Shown in pieces: positions 47,855 through 58,200 of a DNA stretch of 64,000 bases. The notes below the pieces were generated by a model, which worked only from the letters and a program-made list of their open reading frames with translations, had not been told where the DNA came from and made no database searches. The DNA is from Hypericum androsaemum (Eukaryota > Streptophyta > Magnoliopsida > Malpighiales > Hypericaceae). The stretch lies in contig OZ023198.1 in NCBI GenBank assembly GCA_963995505.1, forward strand, positions 2,480,001 through 2,544,000, given 5' to 3'. The translations under genes and the position numbers were made by a program. Every line of letters starts with the position of its first letter. Positions within the stretch are counted from its first letter, which is position 1.

Positions 47855-49618
47855 CCCCAAGAAGAGAAGTATGAGAGTTTTTTTTCTGAGGGGTGTCGAA
47901 TTTTCTGACAAATTTCGAAAGGGGTTGTTAGAAAAAAATTTCTCTGTCTGGGGTTCTTTCTGAAACTGCACAAATTCGTGCGGTTTTATTTGCACAAAAC
48001 CGCACAAAATTATGCGGTTTTTGTCAAAAAGATTTTGTGCAAAATCTTTTTTTGCTTCTAGTTGGAGCCGAGCCGTCAAAATTGAGCCAAGGAAAAAATC
48101 CAAGATAAATAAAGTGTTTTTGGTGAGATTCGAACTCCACACCTCCACTTAGTAAAGTGAAACTTTAACCAACTAAGCTACAAGAACCATGGTTTTAAAA
48201 AATGACCCGAAGGCCGACCCGGGATTTCTCCCGTCCTCCGGGTCGGCCGGTCGGACCGGTCGAACCACCGGTGGGACCAAATTTTTTATTTTTAAATATT
48301 TTAAATAATATATATATGTAGGTTAAAATATACTTATTTTCCATACAAAAAAAGTAGACTTAATTTTTTATCTCTCCACTCTATAAATCTACTTTATTTA
48401 TTTATTTATTACTTTATAAATTTGTCAAATCAATTTTTTTCCTCGAAAACTACCAAAAAAAAGTCAATTTCGCCCATTTTTGTACTAACCGGGTTCGACC
48501 GGTCAGGATGGACCTCAAAATCGGCCGGTCCGACTGGATTTGGTCTGGTTAGTACAGACCCCGGTCAAAAGCCTAAAAATGACCCGGTCTAGTGCCCGTT
48601 TTGCGGTCCAACCGGTCGGACCGCATTTTTTAAAACCATGACAAGAACTTGTTGACTACCTCTTTAAAATAAATTATATAATATACCAATACGGACTAAT
48701 ACATTTATACTTTTACAAAATGACATCAACAAAACTAACCAACCATTCAAAAAAACTAATTAACCAAATATAAATTTATGTAATTCTCTACTTAGCTATG
48801 GAATCCGAACATCATTATTATTACAATGAGTGATATATTATATATCAAGTTAATATAATTTAATAGATGAGAACAATGCTCTATTAAATTTATTCTACAT
48901 TGTAATATACCATTCATTGTATAAAATTAGATTAACTTATGTATTAAATTTAAGAGCATAAATAATATACCAAAAATTTGAGAGCATTATTCTCGTCTAT
49001 TAAATTATATATTACATTAATAATGAATTTACTCATTGTAATAAGTATAAACGCATTAGTCCGTATTTATATATCATATAAGTACGTGCTTGCTTTTTCA
49101 ATAATTAAATTATCCATGGCTTGATGAAAAATCATTACTTTTTAATCCGGGATGGAACGTCAATTATTTGCTCCCATATTTTTTTTAAATCTCTGGTATT
49201 CGTGCTCCTTCTCGACCAAAAAAAAGCATTTGTCCGTATTTATATATCATATAATTTATTTTAAAGATGCAATCAATGAGGTCTCGGAATTTAGTTGGTT
49301 AGAGCATCACTTTACTAAGTGGAGGTGTGGAGTTCGAATCTCACCAAAAGTACTATGTTTTTCTTGAATTTTTTTCCTGATTCTACTTTCACGGCTCGGC
49401 TCAACTAAAAGCAAAAAAAAATTTGCACAAAACTGCAAGATTTTGTGCATTTTTTGACAAAAACCGCATTATTTTGTGCGGTTTTGTGCAAATAAAACTG
49501 CATTAATTTGTGCGGTTTCAGACAGAACCCCAGACAGGAAAAACTTTTTCTGACAATCCCCTTTCAGGATTTTTCGGAAAATTAAACACCCCCAGAAAAA
49601 AACCCGAAGTATGAGAGT
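47855..49618. repeat. Long inverted repeat with tRNA-like ends, split by a MITE
   Basis: The left arm (47855-48187 plus 48641-48705) and right arm (about 49215-49618) are reverse complements over roughly 390 bases; matching blocks include GGTGAGATTCGAACTCCACA, CACCTCCACTTAGTAAAGTG and ACCGCACAAAAT. Each arm holds tRNA-like sequence: an A-box-like TTAGTTGGTTAGAGC and a B-box-like GAGTTCGAATCTC, as in tRNA-derived SINEs. The core (48706-49214) also contains inverted words (TAGATGAGAACAATGCTCT and AGAGCATTATTCTCGTCTA). MITE copy 2 interrupts the left arm. It may be two SINEs in opposite orientation or one fold-back element that incorporated a SINE. The RNA would fold as a long hairpin. Confidence 0.75.
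48188..48640. mobile_element. hAT-type MITE, copy 2
   Basis: Same family as 47090-47531, roughly 90 percent alike by eye, with terminal repeats CATGGTTTTAAAAAATGACC and TTTTTTAAAACCATG. It is flanked by the identical 8-mer ACAAGAAC at 48180-48187 and 48641-48648. Compared with copy 1 it has an extra GGTCGAACCACCGGTGGGACC segment near the left end. Removing it restores continuity of the surrounding inverted repeat. Confidence 0.92.
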
Positions 49619-51664
49619 GGCGGAGGTCAACTCAGCCCTTTTGGCTGCATTAAATGTGTGATGTGATGAGGGAGAAGACAGGAACACCAATTGGGCCTTG
49701 TGATGGGCCTCCGGATGTTCAACCAAGGAAAAGTATCATGTCCAAAAAAATCCACAGCCAAGACAATTTAGATCAACACGAAGTTGAATATATGTGCAAG
49801 GAGGTTTGGTTCTCTTCAAAGATTTTAATTGCCTAGCAGTAAAATAGAATGGTGAGGTCGAAACTATCATCAGGATCATTCGTAAGGTGATATTAAGAGC
49901 GTCACGAGGAAGCTAGTCTAGGCAGAAATGGGCTTTAAACATAAGCAACAATTTTTTGACATTCAGAGGCCAAATGCTGTCACATGAGAATTTTTTTATA
50001 TTAGGCATTTGATAAATCCCAAAACTTTTACTCTTAATTTTATTTGAAATATATAGAAATTTACTTGTTCAAAAAGAATTCAAATAAGTGCTACAAAATA
50101 ATTATATTTGTCGTATATCGCGTATATCAAAAATTTAATAGAGGTAGACAAGGTTGGAATATCTAGCTAGTCTATTATTAGAACTTTTTGGAAGAGGTCC
50201 ATCATTACAATACTCCAAATTGAACCTGGTGTAGTTACTAGTTAATCTAATCTATCAACTGATGCAGATATTCTGAAACGAAAAGTACTTTCTGTTCTCT
50301 TTTTCTTTTTTGCATAGGGAAAGTACTTGCTGTTTACTTACTAGAGACATGTACTTGATGTTCTTTCAGACAAGTACATGCCATTGACCTTACCAAAGCT
50401 TGTGTTTGATGGGTTGGAAGAGAGGAAAGTGGTAAAAAGTGAGGACTAAACTTTTTATTTTTGTAGTGTAGATAATGGATTCCATTTTTTAAGACTCTAG
50501 AAAAGAATTATGTTTCTCATTTTTTTAGGTTTCCAAACATGCCGTTAAAAATTATATCAAAACAATAATCAGTTAAAAAATTACTTTTACTAGTTACTAC
50601 TTTTACTCGATCCTTGTGAAGTTTCAAATATTTGTTTTCTTCTTTTAAGTAAGACATATTAATTAACACTCACTCGACTTGGAAATAATTGGTACATTCG
50701 AATATTGACCTCTGCCCATATGAGAATTTCATTCGACATTGAAGCAGAACATCATGTTTGGACGCCAGACAAGTATTAAAACACATTATGTAACGATGGT
50801 TCTGCCTTGCCTAGCTCAAATGGTAAAGAATATGCTGGAAACTTGAGCTTTGAGTTTTTAATCATCTGTAAATGGCGTTGCCAGAGATAACTAAGGACGA
50901 ATGTCGCTGATTTTTTATTATAACAGACAGACCAAATATTATATTTGACAAATAGAATAGATATTTTAGCATTATGATCATCATGATGATACAGCTTCTT
51001 CACTGCTGATTTCTGCAGATGTTGGAGCTGGACACCAATTTGGACTCTGGTGGTTCTTGTTCTTCATGACTCAAATAAGAACATCAAGAATGATGAACAT
51101 TTGGCCCTTTAAAGTTCTTCACCTCATCTTCATTCTTTAGCAGCAATCATCAAAATTCTGCAGAATCATGTTGTAGTTCCTGCAATAGTCAAACAGCAGC
51201 AGCAAGTTCTCTTAATCATTATTGTCACAATTCCATACAAAAATTAACAAGCCTTAATCCCATGCCAATGTCAAATAGTCAAAAATAACAAGTCTCTTCC
51301 CCATTCACAACTGCAATGCTTTATTTATGGCCAGCAGAGCAGAGGTAAAGCATAAAGCATCAGAGGGCAAGAATCAAACTTTTTTCTATCCGGGTTTCAT
51401 CAATATACTGGAGTATGAAAAGAGGCTCACATATAAACTAGAATCTGGGCTGTAATGGTAAGGAAAAAAAACCCAACTTTAGAACTCTTCCATTCCTCTC
51501 TTACAAAACCAACCTAATAAATAGAGGTAAGAAAGAAGGCGACTTGGTGGTCTGTAATGGTGAAGGCAGACATCTTATGAGGAAATTGTGAAGAAGGCAA
51601 ATCTACTATTTATTGAATGAATCACATAGAATAGTATTACAAGTGTAAAAATCTATAAAAGTAG
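49619..51664. other. Intergenic region upstream of SRA gene 3' end
   Basis: No gene is supported. It contains the second direct repeat member (50085-50210) and AT-rich DNA. The part from about 51200 to 51664 is less AT-rich and probably includes the 3' untranslated region of the minus-strand SRA gene. Confidence 0.55.
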
Positions 51665-52318
51665 CTACAGAGCCGCTTCCAAGGACCCATCAGGTAACCA
51701 TCTCCACATCACTTGATCAACCTCCCAGTTGATGTTGATCGGCTGTCTACTAATCTTCACAAGCACGAACTTGAACACCATGTAGCCCGGGTCTCTATTC
51801 GTCTTGAAGTCCGTCACCTTCCACAGCCCTTTGTAAGTGAAGGCGCCATTTTGTTGTTTGGAGATTACCCTCACCGGAGTACCCCTGATCATTGAGTTGT
51901 AGAGAGCCAGGTTACCCCTCTCCAAAATCTGATCCACGCCAAGCCGGCCTCCGCTTCCAATATAAACCAACACGTTCATGTCGTGGTAGGTGTTCCTGTA
52001 CCTCCCACTGTCGACAATGCTGGTGGCTAGAGGATGACTGTCGAAGCTGAACTTGTAGTCGATTCCAGCTTCGAAGTGCTTGTGGAGGCCCACGATTACC
52101 ATTGCAGCCCTGCTGCTATAAGTGGAACCAACATTGATCCCCGGAACAGCTCCAACACGGCTTGTGCTGTTGAGCCAAGCACCATTCCGCTCGAGCAGAC
52201 CAGCAGCTGCTCTGTATATCGTGTCTCCGGGAGCCCTCCCCCCTCGGAGCCTCTCAACTTCATCGTCAAACCGACGAAGAAGCTGCCGTACCCTCTCAGC
52301 AGTAACAACACCTGCCAT
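51665..52318 (-). CDS. SRA/YDG-domain protein related to SUVH, without SET domain
   Basis: A single exon encodes 218 aa. After a short helical N-terminus (TAERVRQLLRRFDDEVERLR, as in SUVH proteins) comes a full SRA domain: RVGAVPGINVGSTYSSRAAM, VGLHKHFEAGIDYKF, LATSIVDSGRY, NVLVYIGSGG, DQILERGNLALYNS, PVRVIS, YKGLWKVTDF and VFKFVLVKISRQP. SRA domains bind methylated cytosine, and in SUVH enzymes they recruit H3K9 methylation; here the pre-SET and SET domains are absent and the protein stops about 15 residues after the SRA. SRA-only plant proteins are known, for example At5g47150. The start at 52318 was chosen because the longer in-frame form adds residues encoded by the upstream tandem repeat, and TGCATGTATCAG just upstream is a plausible 3' splice site for a leader intron. 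Confidence 0.88.
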   Translation of the reverse strand: MAGVVTAERVRQLLRRFDDEVERLRGGRAPGDTIYRAAAGLLERNGAWLNSTSRVGAVPGINVGSTYSSRAAMVIVGLHKHFEAGIDYKFSFDSHPLATSIVDSGRYRNTYHDMNVLVYIGSGGRLGVDQILERGNLALYNSMIRGTPVRVISKQQNGAFTYKGLWKVTDFKTNRDPGYMVFKFVLVKISRQPININWEVDQVMWRWLPDGSLEAAL

Positions 52319-52339
52319 CTGATACATGCAACAACAATA

Positions 52340-53540
52340 AAGTCTTAAACAGCAAGAACTTGTTCTTTTAAAGGGATGAACAACAACAACTTCTCTGAGA
52401 GGGAAATCATGCAAAAGTCTTCCTATTCGTATGGCAGAAAGAATTTAATAACCAAGAACGTAAAAGGATTGAGCAGACTAACCTTAGTATTCTAAATCAA
52501 ACTTTGATTTCAACAATGCTTGGACCTTGTTCGTTCCTTAAACAGCAACAACTCCTCTTTTTTTGCGACGAACAGAGCAACTTCTCTGAGAGTGAAATCA
52601 TGCAAATTTTATTCGTATGGCAGAAAGAAGTAGGAAACCGAAAACATAAAAAGATTGAGCAGACTAAACTTAGTATTCTTCATCAACCTCTGATTTCAAC
52701 AATTCCATAAACAGCAACAACTTGTTCTTTTGAAGGGATGAACAGCAACAACTTCTTTGAGAGGGAAATCATGCAAAAGTCTTCCTATTCGTATGGCAGG
52801 AAGAATTTAGAAACCAAACCAAGAACGTAAAAAGATTGGGCAGACTAACCTTAGTATTCTAAATCAACAAAAGCTCTGCAGAAAAAATGGAAAATTGCAG
52901 ACTTCCAACTCGAACAGCAACAACTTCTCTGAGAGGAAAATCATGCAAAAGTGATTTGTATGGCAGAAAGTAGGAAACCAAGAACATAAAAAGATCGAGT
53001 AGACTAAACTTAGTATTCTAAATCAACCTTTGATTTCGACAATGATTGCACCTTGTTCGTTCCTTAAACAACAACAACGTGTTCTTTGAAACAGCAACTT
53101 CTTCTCCGAGAGAGAAATAAATCATGCAAAAGTCTTCCTATTCGTATGGCAGGAAGAATTTAGAAACCAAGAACGTAAAAAGATCGAGTAGACTAACCTT
53201 AGTATTCTAAGTCAACCTTTGATTTCAACAATGCTTGCACCTTGTTCGTTCCTTAAACCGCAACAACTCCTCCTTTTTTAGCGATGAACAGCAACTTCTT
53301 CTCTGAGGGAAATCATGCAAACGTTATTCGTATGGCAGGAAGAATTTAGAAATCAAGAACGTAAAAAGATTGAGTAGACTAACCTTAGTATTCTAAGTCA
53401 ACCTTCGATTCAACAATTGCTTGCACCTTGTTCGTTCCTTAAACAGCAACAACTTGTTTTTTTTTTCCTTCTTCTTCTTTTTAGAGAAAAAGCAACTTCT
53501 TCTTTGAGAGGGAAATCATGCAAAAGTCGTCCTATTCGTA
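52340..53540 (-). repeat. Tandem repeats of about 180 bp upstream of SRA gene
   Basis: Six to seven units, recognised by ATCATGCAAAAGTC-type words near 52405, 52594, 52766, 52941, 53122, 53305 and 53515, spaced 170-210 bases. Each unit has GAACAGCAACAACTTCTCTG, TATTCGTATGGCAG and AAGAACGTAAAAAGATTG in order. On the minus (gene) strand most units contain CTAAGGTTAGTCTGC, which fits a 5' splice site; in two units (near 52665 and 53005) it is changed to AAGTTTAGT. The minus strand of each unit also has an ATGCATGATTTCC start codon context. The array lies where the leader of the SRA gene should be. Confidence 0.85.
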
Positions 53541-53796
53541 GTATATGAATCGGGTGACAGGTCGTCCGTTTAATAATTGCCAAGCGGTAGAGACGGTCAT
53601 CCACGCACGAGCGATGGAAACAAAAACGACATAATGTAGATATGTAACTATTTACATACTATATATCAAAAAAAAAAATGTTACCTTTTAAAAATATACC
53701 AACTAATTAAATAATAAAAGATTCGAGTAATATTCATAGTAAGACATACTACCCTCCACCACATTAACTAAATATTCGCAATTGGGTAATTGAGAT

Positions 53797-54249
53797 GGGT
53801 CTGGATTGGGCACGGAATGCTCAGATTCCGAACCGTTCGGAATGAAGACACGCGGGGACTTTTTTGCAAACGCGCTAAAATTTCGGGACCAAAATGAAAA
53901 AAGCCACGCACAAACGCAGGCCGGATACAAATGCCATTATCACGTGACTGCGCATGCCAGTATCACATAACTGCGCATGCCACTATCACATAACTACGCA
54001 TGCCAGTGTGACCTTTTTGCAAAAATGCTAAAATATGGGGGACCAAAATGAAAAAAACCACGCGCGCCATTATCATCAACGGGACTTGCCACTGTCACAA
54101 AATACACATGCCATTATCACATAACTGCGCTTGCCATTATCACATAACTGTACTTGCCATTATCACATAACTACGCTTGCCACTGCGGTCCCCCCTTCAC
54201 TCCAAACCGTACGGAATCGATTCCTTCACTCCGTGCTCAATCCAGACCC
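53797..54249. mobile_element. Mutator-type MITE with perfect 9-bp target duplication and internal repeats
   Basis: The ends GGGTCTGGATTGGGCACGGA and CCGTGCTCAATCCAGACCC are inverted repeats, flanked by the identical 9-mer AATTGAGAT at 53788-53796 and 54250-54258, the Mutator target length. Inside are about ten units of a 24-25 base repeat of the form CATTATCACATAACTGCGCA plus TGC, in two blocks, separated by a second copy of a TTTTTGCAAA...GGACCAAAATGAAAAAA segment. No coding sequence is present. Confidence 0.9.
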
Positions 54250-54258
54250 AATTGAGAT

Positions 54259-55219
54259 TAGTAAAAGAGTTTTATTGTTTGGGTTTAAGTTAATAGATAA
54301 GGTTAGTTGTGAATTATTTTATGGGACGTGTGGGGTTTTTTTAATCATGGATGGAGACTATATTTTATATTTTAAAGTAATTTGGGTTTTTTAAAGTGAG
54401 TGAATGGTGTTTTGGTAATATCATGTGATATTTGAGATGTAAATTAATGACTGATTAACAAATTTGATTTCTCAAAATTCTATGATTAATTAACTAAGAA
54501 TAAAAATCCTAGTACATTATATTAAACCGGAGGGACTTTTGAGTTTTTTCTCGAGTGTTTTTTTTTTGTTATTCTGATGGATTGCGGGTTTTTTTTATAT
54601 TGTGGGTGATACATTTTAGGATTATATTTGGTCATATTGTCTTTTGGGTCCTTCAATTTTCAGAAATGATCATTTCCATTTTTGAGTCCTAAAATGTGGG
54701 TTGGGTAATTTGAAAATTATTATTCGATGTATAGAAATTAATTTAACTTAACGACTTTCTAATTACATTATATATTATTACTTCTTCTAAGTACTATCCC
54801 CTAACTAAAATAACAAATGTAAATGAAAACGATGTCGTTTACCTATTTCATTTTGTCCTCCGGCGTTGACGCGCGCCCGCATTATTAACCCTAATCCCCG
54901 ATCGAAATCCCCAATCTCCAACATTAATCACACCCCATGCGACCAAAATCTCATGTATCTCGTGCGCGCACAAACCCTAATCCCCGTTTTAAATCCCCAA
55001 TCTCCGTGCCTAATTATTCGACGCCGGGAACTGGTTGAGCCATCGGGGGAAAGGAGGGAGTTGCCATTCGGAGATGCTTCAGTTGCAAGTGAGTAGAAAA
55101 CGCGGGAGATTTTTGTAATATGCTTGTTTCAATTTCTTGGATTATTATTATTTTTTTTGGGTGGAGAATGAAATGAGGTTAGTTCAGTGTGAGAAAACTG
55201 AATTGCGTAGTCCCGTCCC
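54259..55219. other. Intergenic DNA before the DmX-like pseudogene
   Basis: At 54330-54540 and again at 54600-54740 the sequence resembles 40900-41130 (words such as TTTTAAAGTGAG, ATTTGAGATG, CCTAGTACATTATATTAAA). Between 54885 and 55020 a CCCTAATCCCCGATCGAAATCC-like stretch is repeated after about 90 bases. GTTGAGCCATCGGGGGAAAG near 55035 and a possible donor at 55090 could be the remains of a first exon, but no reading frame is convincing. Confidence 0.45.
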
Positions 55220-58200
55220 TAGCCTGTTTCATTGCTTCAGCTTGGATGGCACTGTGAGGCTGTGGGGATAATGGGAAAGTTACGAAGTCGGAGAAGGAGA
55301 AGTAATCATCAAAAATTGTGAATTTAGTGCTCGAAACATTGGTTCCGGCATGGAGGTTTGTGGAAGGATAGATTGTGAATCTTGAAAGGTTTTCAAGTGT
55401 GTCTCTGTCCGTCGAAGATTTGGTAATTCTTTCGGGGCACATTATAAGAGTTGACTGCTTCAAAGTTCATGCTTCTCGAGTTGGAAAAAGCGATCTACCA
55501 TATATAGATAGAAAAGTTGGTTAGCATTGGGTAGTGGCTGATTCGGCCTGGGAGTTTGCGCGAAAAAAGAGCTGCATGTTTATGCGCAGAAGTGCCATGC
55601 TGGTCAAATACTTTTGGACCATGGAAAATCTTTTAACTGGCCAACTTAGTGTTGCATTGCAGTAGCTCCTACTTACCGTGTGATTCGTGATTTACTTTGG
55701 GGGACTGGCTCTACGGCAATTCTCATTCATGATTTTTATATTAGTATACATAGCCAGTGGTCAGTCAACTGAAAATGCATTACTTGGTGCACATTATTCC
55801 TATTTCGATTAAGCTACTGGATATCTGCAATTGTTGCTGTTAGTCATCTTACTGAATTTCTTTCTTCTAGTGTTGGCTCGGAGAAGGGACATAACTCTGC
55901 AAATCATGTTCATTTCGTTCCACAAATCCAGAAAGGAAATTATATGGAAGGACTTACATTAAGGAATTCAATTGATAGGGGTTTTCAGTGGAGTACTGAT
56001 GCAAAATTCCCAGCATACTCCCCATGCATGCCGTTCAACGAAAAATACTATACTACCCTCTCTGGTTTTGGCCTATCATCAACAGAATCTGGACATGGCA
56101 GCTCACAAGAGAGCTTTGAGAATTCTTATGATTTAGCTGCTTGTGCTGTAGAGACGTTGCAAATGCTTGCAGTTATTGATCTACTGAATGAAGTTCAACA
56201 TTCTTCCGCAGCATACAAAAATCTTGATGAACCTGGGAGAAGGTACTTTTAACTGACTGTTCTTGATAAACAATGTACTTGTGATGTCAGCTACCCCTGC
56301 ATTTGTGGTATTTGTTCTTTTTGTTTCTTGATCATTTTCTGATCTGCTCATTTATTAACTTCAATTGTTGATATATTGTTGAACCAAGGAAAGCTTCCGA
56401 ATTTCAAAACCAGGGGTAAAAAGAGTTTGTTAGTCAATAAACTTTTAGCCAAGCCACTTTTAGACAGAGTTCTTTTTTGGTTAACAAAGTTGATGCTGAA
56501 TTATTTGCTTATTTTCTGCAGTTTTAACCGTGGATACATGATATTGGTTCCTTGAAGTACCATTCTTGACGATAGATACCCAACAATCCCTCTTGACATT
56601 CTCTCAATTTACAATAAATCAATTGTTTACCTTTTCTCTAACATGTACTTGTATCTGCTCCTTGCTCATAAACAATTGAAAGATATTAGTTTTTGATCTG
56701 AGACAATGAGGATTGAGACGTTTATCTTGATGTAGATGGAGAGACTGGCAAGATCACAGTACCTGAGGAAGAAGGATCCTAAAGATTGTGCACTTCTTTA
56801 TAAAGCATTATATAAAATCCAAGTATTGGCAGGTCTCTTCATGATCAGTAAAGATGAAAAGGATAAACCTCTGGTTGGATTTCTCTCTCGCAACTTTCCT
56901 TCTCCAGTTTTCATGGGTACTGGCGATGAAGTAGATGATCCTCAAGAGCACGCTGGTGGAAATAGCCAGGGCATAGATCAGTCATCGTTCAATTACCTTA
57001 GTTGGTTTCTGGAAAATAGCTGATATCACGTGGAAGCTAACGAAATGTCGCCCGTCTTTCATTCGGAGGTCCTGCTTGTGAATATAGGTGCAGGTACTTT
57101 GATTAGCATTTGCCTTGTTTTTAGTCTCAAAGCACGTTGAAAATTTGATTTGTTATACTCTTTTGTTACATATTGCTGTACTTGAATTTTGAGGTGATAC
57201 AAGCTTTGGATTCCAATTTCTTCCGCACCTTGCTCACATAAGCTTGCTATGCTTCTGAGCTGCCTGAATGCATTACTTGTGCACATTATTCCTATTTTGA
57301 TAAGGCAACTGGAAACGTGCGTGTTGCTGTCAGACATCTTACTAAATTTCTATCTTCTATTGGTTGCTCGGAGAAGGGACATAACTCTGCAACTCATGTT
57401 CATTTTGTTCCACAAATCCAGTTAGAAAATTATATGGAAGGACTTGTATTAAGGAATTCAATTGATAGGGGTTCCCAGTGGAGTACTGATGCAAAATTAC
57501 CCACAAACTCCCTGCTCACACTGTTCAATGAAAAATACGATGTTGCCCCCCTGGTTTTGGCCTGTCATCAACAGAATCTGGATATGGTAGCTCACTTGAG
57601 AGTTTTGAGAATTCTTATGGCTGCTTGTGCTGTAGAGAAGTTGCAAATGCTTGCAGTTACTGATGTTTTGATGACGTTTAGCATTCTTCCTCGGCATACA
57701 AAAATCTCGATGAACCTGGGAGAAGGTACTTTTAACTGACTTTTCTTGATAAACAATGTACTTGTGATGTCAGCTACCCCTGCATTTGTGGTTTTTCGTG
57801 TTTTTGTTTCTTTGAGCATTTTCTGATCTGCCATTTGATTAGCTTCAATTGTTGATTCTTTTTTGGTTAACAGAGATGCTGAATTATTTGCTTATTTTCT
57901 GCAATCTTAACTGTGGATATATGATATTTGTTCCTTGAATTACCATCTTGACGATGGATACCTGAAAATCCCTCTTGGCAGACAAGTGAAGGCAATGATT
58001 GCCTCTCGGCATTCTCTTGATTTACAATAAATCATTTGTTTTCCTTTTATCTAACATGTACTTGTATCTGCTCCTTTCTGATAAACAATTGAATGATATT
58101 ATCTTTTATATGAGACAATGAGGGTTGACACGTTTATCTTGTTGTAGATGGACAGACTGGCAAGATCACAGTACCTGAGGAAGAAGGATCCTAAAGATTG

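Noticed and set aside
49275..49346. A functional tRNA gene
   Set aside because: A-box and B-box motifs are present, but the acceptor stem does not pair convincingly, and the same sequence recurs in inverted orientation at 48100-48187, which fits a SINE head.
52034..52348. Plus-strand open frame of 104 codons
   Set aside because: It lies entirely opposite the SRA-domain exon and has no recognisable domain.
52319..52414. Extended N-terminus (32 residues) of the SRA protein
   Set aside because: It is encoded by the upstream 180-bp repeat, and the same peptide occurs near 53500; a splice acceptor just before 52318 is more likely.
55179..55463. Minus-strand open frame of 94 codons
   Set aside because: No family was recognised, and the plus strand here carries a DmX-like DGTVRLW segment in line with the rest of the pseudogene.
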